Shown one piece after another: positions 60,005 to 64,000 of a stretch of 64,000 nt of DNA. This DNA comes from Desulforamulus ferrireducens. GTDB lineage: Bacteria; Bacillota; Desulfotomaculia; Desulfotomaculales; Desulfotomaculaceae. The notes below the pieces were generated by a model. That model was not told where the DNA came from. It was given only the letters and a program-made list of their open reading frames with translations, and did no database searches. Location: NCBI RefSeq assembly GCF_002005145.1, contig NZ_CP019698.1, positions 744,001 to 808,000 of the forward strand. Reading direction: 5' to 3'. Made by a program: the position numbers and the translations under genes. Positions within the stretch are counted from its first letter, which is position 1, and each line of letters opens with the position of its first letter.

Positions 60005-62797
60005 GTGGATTACAGTAAAACCTTAAATTTGCCCCAAACCGACTTCCCTATGCGGGGCAACCTACCCCAAAGGGAACCGGAAATTTTAAAACGCTGGCAA
60101 GAGATCGATCTGTACAATAAAGTTCAGGAGAAAAATCAAGGCAAGCCCAAGTATATTCTGCACGACGGGCCGCCCTATGCCAATGGACATATTCACCTGG
60201 GACATACACTCAACAAAGTATTAAAGGACATGATCGTTAAATACCGTACCATGAGCGGTTACGATTCTCCTTATATTCCGGGTTGGGATACCCACGGCTT
60301 ACCCATTGAACAACAAGCCATCAAACAATTAGGTATAAACCGTCACCAGATTGATCCGGTGGAATTCCGTAAAAAATGTAAGGATTATGCTTTGGAATTT
60401 GTCAACATTCAAAGGGAAGAGTTTCAGCGTTTAGGCGTACGAGGAGACTGGGAGCGTCCCTATCTGACCTTGCTTCCCCAGTACGAAGCTACCCAGATTC
60501 GTGTGTTTGGTGAAATGGCCAAGAAAGGCTATATCTATAAAGGGATGAAACCGGTTTACTGGTGTGCCAGTTGTGAAACTGCCCTGGCCGAGGCGGAAGT
60601 GGAGTATGCCGATAAAACCTCTCCTTCCATTTATGTGAAATTTCCTGTGAAAGACGGTAAAGGCCTGTTGCCCGCAGATGCAGCGGTGGTTATCTGGACC
60701 ACCACTCCCTGGACCTTACCCGCCAACGTGGCCATTAGCTTACACCCAGAATTTGACTATGTGTTAGCACTGGTAAAAGGGCAGAAGGTACTGGTGGCCA
60801 AAGAGCTGCTGGAGGCCTTTAAGAAGGCTGTGGAAACAGAGGAAGCAGAGATTCTGGCTACCTATAAGGGAGAACAACTGGAAGGAGTGGTCTGCCACCA
60901 TCCCTTTGTGGAACGTGATTCCCTGGTTATCCTGGGCGATCATGTTACTTTGGAGGCTGGTACCGGTGCTGTACACACCGCTCCGGGACATGGTGAAGAA
61001 GACTTTTTAGTGGGTAAAAAATACAACCTGCCGGTACTGGCACCCGTAGACAACAAAGGTAAATTTACTGCCGAAGGAGGTAAATTTGCCGGCCAGTTTA
61101 TTCTCGATGCTAACAAAACCATTGTGGAGGAATTAAAGGAACGGGAAGCTCTGCTGGGACACAGCCACATCAAACACCAGTATCCCCACTGCTGGCGCTG
61201 TAAACAGCCCATCTTCTTCCGGGCTACCGAGCAATGGTTTGCTTCGGTGGAAGGCTTTCGTCAGGAGGCCCTTAAGGCCATCCGCAGCGTGAAGTGGGTA
61301 CCGGAATGGGGCGAAAACCGGATTTACAACATGGTGGAGGGGCGCGGCGATTGGTGTATCTCCCGTCAACGGACCTGGGGTGTGCCCATTCCCATTTTCT
61401 ACTGCAATGACTGTGGTAAAGAAATTATTAACGAAGAAACCATTGCCCATATCCAAGGCTTGTTTAAGGAGCATGGTTCTGATATTTGGTTTGCTAAAGA
61501 AGCTAATGAATTGGTACCCCCTGGCCTTACCTGCCCCCACTGCGGCAAAGGCAAGGACTTCCGGAAAGAAACCGATATTATGGATGTCTGGTTTGATTCT
61601 GGCTCCAGCCATTTGGCGGTACTGGAACAACCGGAATTGTGGCCTGAATTACAGTGGCCGGCAGACCTTTATTTGGAGGGCAGCGACCAGCACCGTGGCT
61701 GGTTTAACTCCTCCTTATCCACCTCGGTGGCTGTTACCGGCAAACCGCCCTACAAGGCTGTGCTGACCCATGGTTTCCTGGTGGATGAAAAGGGACGTAA
61801 AATGTCCAAATCCTTGGGTAACGTAGTAGATCCGCTCAAGGTTATTAACCAAATGGGTGCAGATATTCTAAGGCTATGGGTTTCTTCTGCCGACTATCGT
61901 AGTGATTTATCGGTCTCCCCTAATATCATTAAGCAAATGACCGAGTCCTACCGTAAAATCAGAAATACCGCCCGCTTCCTATTGGGCAATCTTTATGATT
62001 TTGATCCCTCTAAAGATAAGGTTGCCTATGAAAAATTACCCGAACTGGATCGGGTAGCCCTAATGGAGCTGCATAAGCTAATTAAGCGGGTACTAAAAGC
62101 TTACGAGAACTATGAATTCCATGTGGTTTACCATGCTATACACAATTTCTGCGTGGTGGATCTCAGTGCCTTCTATCTGGATATTATTAAGGATCGTCTC
62201 TATACCGCTCCTCCGGCTTCTCTGGAACGTCGGGCTGCTCAGACCGTGATTTACGAAGCACTGGATGCCTTAGTAAGACTGTTGACTCCGGTACTGGCCT
62301 TTACCACCGAGGAAATCTACAGCCATATGCCTGTGGTGGGTGAGAGATTAGCCAGTGTGCAATTGCTGGATATGCCCGAGGTAAACGAATCCTATATTGA
62401 TTTGGATTTGGAGAAAAAGTGGGATAAAATTCAAGAGATCCGCAAAGAAGTACTGAGATCTTTGGAAATGGCCCGTCAGAGCAAAGTTATTGGTAACTCC
62501 TTGGAAGCCAAGGTAGAACTTTTTGTAGATGGTGAAGTGGCTGCCCTCTTGCAACCAATGTCAGAGGAACTAACCACCCTGTTTATTGTTTCCCAGGTTA
62601 GCCTGCAACCTCTCAAAGAGGCACCTGCTGAGGCGACCAAGGCAGAGGAGTTGCCATTGGCTGTCCTGGTGGCACCGGCCACAGGCGGCAAATGCGAGCG
62701 CTGCTGGATGTACCACGAGGCAGTGGGGCAAGATGCCGAACACACCACCCTATGCCCCCGCTGTGCCGGTGTGGTAAAGGAGCACCATAACGTATAA
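60005..62797 (+). CDS. ileS: isoleucine--tRNA ligase
   Basis: IleRS charges tRNA-Ile. The 930-residue class Ia synthetase has HDGPPYANGHIHLGH (HIGH motif), the editing domain (WTTTPWTLPANVAI, GTGAVHTAPGHGEEDF), GRKMSKSLGN (KMSKS) and a C-terminal zinc finger CERCW...CPRC near residue 905. GTG 60005 with AGGAG 8 bases upstream is the start; the frame extends to 59918 but that part is the T-box. In B. subtilis it follows divIVA. Confidence 0.97.
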   Translation: MDYSKTLNLPQTDFPMRGNLPQREPEILKRWQEIDLYNKVQEKNQGKPKYILHDGPPYANGHIHLGHTLNKVLKDMIVKYRTMSGYDSPYIPGWDTHGLPIEQQAIKQLGINRHQIDPVEFRKKCKDYALEFVNIQREEFQRLGVRGDWERPYLTLLPQYEATQIRVFGEMAKKGYIYKGMKPVYWCASCETALAEAEVEYADKTSPSIYVKFPVKDGKGLLPADAAVVIWTTTPWTLPANVAISLHPEFDYVLALVKGQKVLVAKELLEAFKKAVETEEAEILATYKGEQLEGVVCHHPFVERDSLVILGDHVTLEAGTGAVHTAPGHGEEDFLVGKKYNLPVLAPVDNKGKFTAEGGKFAGQFILDANKTIVEELKEREALLGHSHIKHQYPHCWRCKQPIFFRATEQWFASVEGFRQEALKAIRSVKWVPEWGENRIYNMVEGRGDWCISRQRTWGVPIPIFYCNDCGKEIINEETIAHIQGLFKEHGSDIWFAKEANELVPPGLTCPHCGKGKDFRKETDIMDVWFDSGSSHLAVLEQPELWPELQWPADLYLEGSDQHRGWFNSSLSTSVAVTGKPPYKAVLTHGFLVDEKGRKMSKSLGNVVDPLKVINQMGADILRLWVSSADYRSDLSVSPNIIKQMTESYRKIRNTARFLLGNLYDFDPSKDKVAYEKLPELDRVALMELHKLIKRVLKAYENYEFHVVYHAIHNFCVVDLSAFYLDIIKDRLYTAPPASLERRAAQTVIYEALDALVRLLTPVLAFTTEEIYSHMPVVGERLASVQLLDMPEVNESYIDLDLEKKWDKIQEIRKEVLRSLEMARQSKVIGNSLEAKVELFVDGEVAALLQPMSEELTTLFIVSQVSLQPLKEAPAEATKAEELPLAVLVAPATGGKCERCWMYHEAVGQDAEHTTLCPRCAGVVKEHHNV

Positions 62798-62833
62798 GGT
62801 TATCAAGGTAACAGAGATTTCTAAACTTAAGAA

Positions 62834-62878
62834 GGGGAGTGTTGCAATACTACGTTTATGCGACACTTCCCTTTTTTG
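62834..62878 (+). terminator. terminator at the head of repeat copy D
   Basis: A 13-base stem with a GTTGC/GCGAC G-U pair and one A-C type mismatch at most, then CTTTTTTGG. It is the only terminator behind ileS. Confidence 0.8.
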
Positions 62879-63187
62879 GCCATCGGCCCTCAGCCTTCGG
62901 CCGTCGGCTAATATATTGGCCCTTGGCCTTTGGCCGTTAGCCACTGGCTTAGTTGGATTAAGCCTGGTAATCGTAGCACATTCCCATGGAGAAGGAACTT
63001 TATTGGAACCCCTCGCGAGGGCTCGGGGGCTGCTTGGCACGCAGCGACTGGGGGAGTTTTTTTAACTCCCTCCGGCGGCTGCGCCGCCACCTCTCCCAAA
63101 GAGGGAGGTCAAAAAAGGCCTAAGGGCCAAAAGCCGATGGCTGATGGCCGACGGCCGGTTCGTATTATCCTTCCATTGTGCAACAAA
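62834..63187 (+). repeat. dispersed terminator-carrying repeat, copy D
   Basis: Hairpin GGGGAGTGTTGCA/TGCGACACTTCCC with T-run (62834-62878), GGCCATCGGCC/GGCCGTCGGC arm (62879-62947), TTGGATTAAGCCTGGTA core (62953), CCTCGCGAGGGCTCGGGG, GCAGCGACTGGGGGAGTT, CTCCGGCGGCTGCGCCGCC, TCTCCCAAAGAGGGAGG, second arm GCCGATGGCTGATGGCCGACGGCC (about 63133) and TTGTGCAACA at the end. The last bases resemble the head read backwards, hinting at imperfect terminal inverted repeats. Confidence 0.85.
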
Positions 63188-63438
63188 TCCTGCTCGTTTA
63201 AACTATTGTTTTATCCTTGCTGTGATGATATAGTTTATATGAATTTATCAAGAAATTTCTTCCTGTACAAAAACTACTCAGATTATTCTTGAAATTATGG
63301 AAGAAGAATGATAATATTTTATTTAGTCTACTAGACAAGTTTAGACAGTTTACATACAGTTTATATTAGACTAGTTGTTTGGTTATGGTATTTTATGTGT
63401 CGATATAATAAAAGATTTAACAGGGGGAGATAGTTAGT
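63188..63438. other. AT-rich leader of the solute-binding protein gene
   Basis: About 250 bases. TATAAT at 63404-63409 has a possible -35 TTGGTT (63379-63384) at 19 bases. TAGTCTA (63324) and TAGACTA (63367) form an inverted repeat, with further TAGAC words between; this may be an operator. I did not recognise a riboswitch. Confidence 0.4.
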
Positions 63439-64000
63439 ATGAAAAGAAAGTTTACACTTCTGTTAGCATTGTCTTTAGCAATGCTTATCCTAGTAACGGG
63501 GTGCGGCTCAAAGGAAAGTGCGGAAAAGTCAAACGAGCCGGCAGAAAAACAAAAGGATACCTTTAAAGTTGGTATGGAATGTGGCTATGCGCCCTTTAAC
63601 TGGACTCAAATGGATGATTCCAATGGTGCTGTTAAGATTGACGGTACTGCTGAATATGCCGGTGGCTATGATGTAGAAATTGCTAAAAGACTTGCTGAAG
63701 GTTTAGGTAAGGAACTGGTTATTGTGAAAACCGAATGGGATGGTCTGGTACCGGCTTTAACCTCAGGTAAGATTGATGCCATTATTGCAGGTATGTCCCC
63801 CACAGCAGAGCGTAAACAAACCATTGATTTTTCTGATAACTACTATAAATCAGATTTAGTCATGGTTGTTAAAAAGGGGAGCAAATATGAAAATGCTACC
63901 TCCATCCATGATTTTAAAGGTGCTAAAGTAACTGCCCAGTTAAATACCTTCCACTATTCAGTAATCAAACAAATTGACGGTGTGTTGCAACAACCGGCTA
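63439..64000 (+). CDS. amino-acid-type ABC transporter solute-binding lipoprotein, 3' truncated by window edge
   Basis: The first 187 codons of a family-3 solute-binding protein. It has a lipoprotein signal with lipobox LVTGC (lipid-modified Cys22), a short charged linker, then FKVGMECGYAPFNW, GGYDVEIAKRLAEGLGKELVIV, WDGLVPALTSGKIDAIIAGMSPTAERKQTIDFSDNYY and SIHDFKGAKVTAQL. This is the pattern of polar or basic amino acid receptors; the ligand cannot be told. AGGGGGAGA ribosome binding site. The permease and ATPase should follow outside the window. Confidence 0.92.
   Translation, partial: MKRKFTLLLALSLAMLILVTGCGSKESAEKSNEPAEKQKDTFKVGMECGYAPFNWTQMDDSNGAVKIDGTAEYAGGYDVEIAKRLAEGLGKELVIVKTEWDGLVPALTSGKIDAIIAGMSPTAERKQTIDFSDNYYKSDLVMVVKKGSKYENATSIHDFKGAKVTAQLNTFHYSVIKQIDGVLQQPA

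Noticed and set aside
1-64000. CRISPR array, rRNA or tRNA genes
   Set aside because: I saw no regularly spaced repeats of CRISPR type and no rRNA or tRNA sequence; the only regular repeats are the three operator-like copies near 51.4 kb.

Overview
The window reads as a chromosomal segment of a Gram-positive, spore-forming, strictly anaerobic member of the Firmicutes. A Desulfotomaculum/Desulforamulus-type Peptococcaceae is the best guess. The reasons are a dcw cell-wall/division cluster running into spoIIGA-sigE-sigG, anaerobic ribonucleotide reductase, a Ni-Fe carbon monoxide dehydrogenase, an NrfHA nitrite reductase with its System II cytochrome c maturation genes, a selenocysteine formate dehydrogenase, many TTG/GTG starts with strong AGGAGG-type ribosome binding sites, and Rho-independent terminators. 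The genus is inferred; there is no rRNA gene in the window.

Layout. 1-13.2 kb: peptidoglycan precursor and division genes (mraY, murD, ftsW/spoVE, murG, murC, murB, murA, ftsQ, two DUF881 genes, sbp, an unusually short ftsA, ftsZ). 13.3-16.9 kb: small proteins, spoIIGA-sigE, sigG and ylmC/ymxH. 17.1-19.9 kb: LUD-type lactate utilisation genes. 20-22 kb: a methyltransferase and a divergent spore photoproduct lyase. 22.2-25.4 kb: nrdR-nrdD-nrdG behind paired NrdR boxes. 26-28 kb: DUF1858, a CopD-like membrane protein, a truncated siroheme-reductase-like Fe-S protein and a CMD protein. 28.1-31.8 kb (minus strand): methyltransferase, Crp-type regulator, cooS. 31.9-35.7 kb: nrfH, nrfA, resB, ccsA. 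35.8-39.9 kb: a LysM protein, a FmdB-type protein and a short AT-rich accessory patch. 40-46 kb: beta-CASP nuclease, pgeF, phoP-phoR, pstB-phoU. 46.1-49.9 kb: HlyD-like, ylmE, sepF, ylmG, ylmH, divIVA. 50-53.5 kb: two tandem molybdenum-cofactor riboswitches, a small unknown gene, an XRE regulator, moeA, mobB. 53.6-59.6 kb: selenocysteine formate dehydrogenase fdnG, fdnH, an nrfD-type membrane subunit and fdhE. 59.7-62.8 kb: T-box and ileS. 63.4 kb to the end: the start of an amino-acid-type solute-binding lipoprotein.

How it fits together. The ylmC, pgeF (ylmD), ylmE, sepF, ylmG, ylmH, divIVA, ileS order is the one known from Bacillus subtilis downstream of ftsZ/sigG. Here it is intact in order but broken open in three places by anaerobic metabolism cassettes. 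Formate dehydrogenase, its Mo/W cofactor genes and NrfHA could together form a formate-to-nitrite respiratory chain through menaquinone.

The most unusual feature is a family of dispersed repeats of about 250-410 bp. There are four copies plus two remnants. Each copy starts with a Rho-independent terminator hairpin, carries GGCCATCGGCC-type low-complexity arms around a conserved core, and lies hairpin-first directly behind a gene's stop codon. Other points of interest are the tandem Moco riboswitches in front of an unknown 83-residue protein, an FtsA lacking most of subdomain 1C, and a spore photoproduct lyase with alanine where the catalytic cysteine is expected. There are also several well-formed developmental and metabolic promoters.
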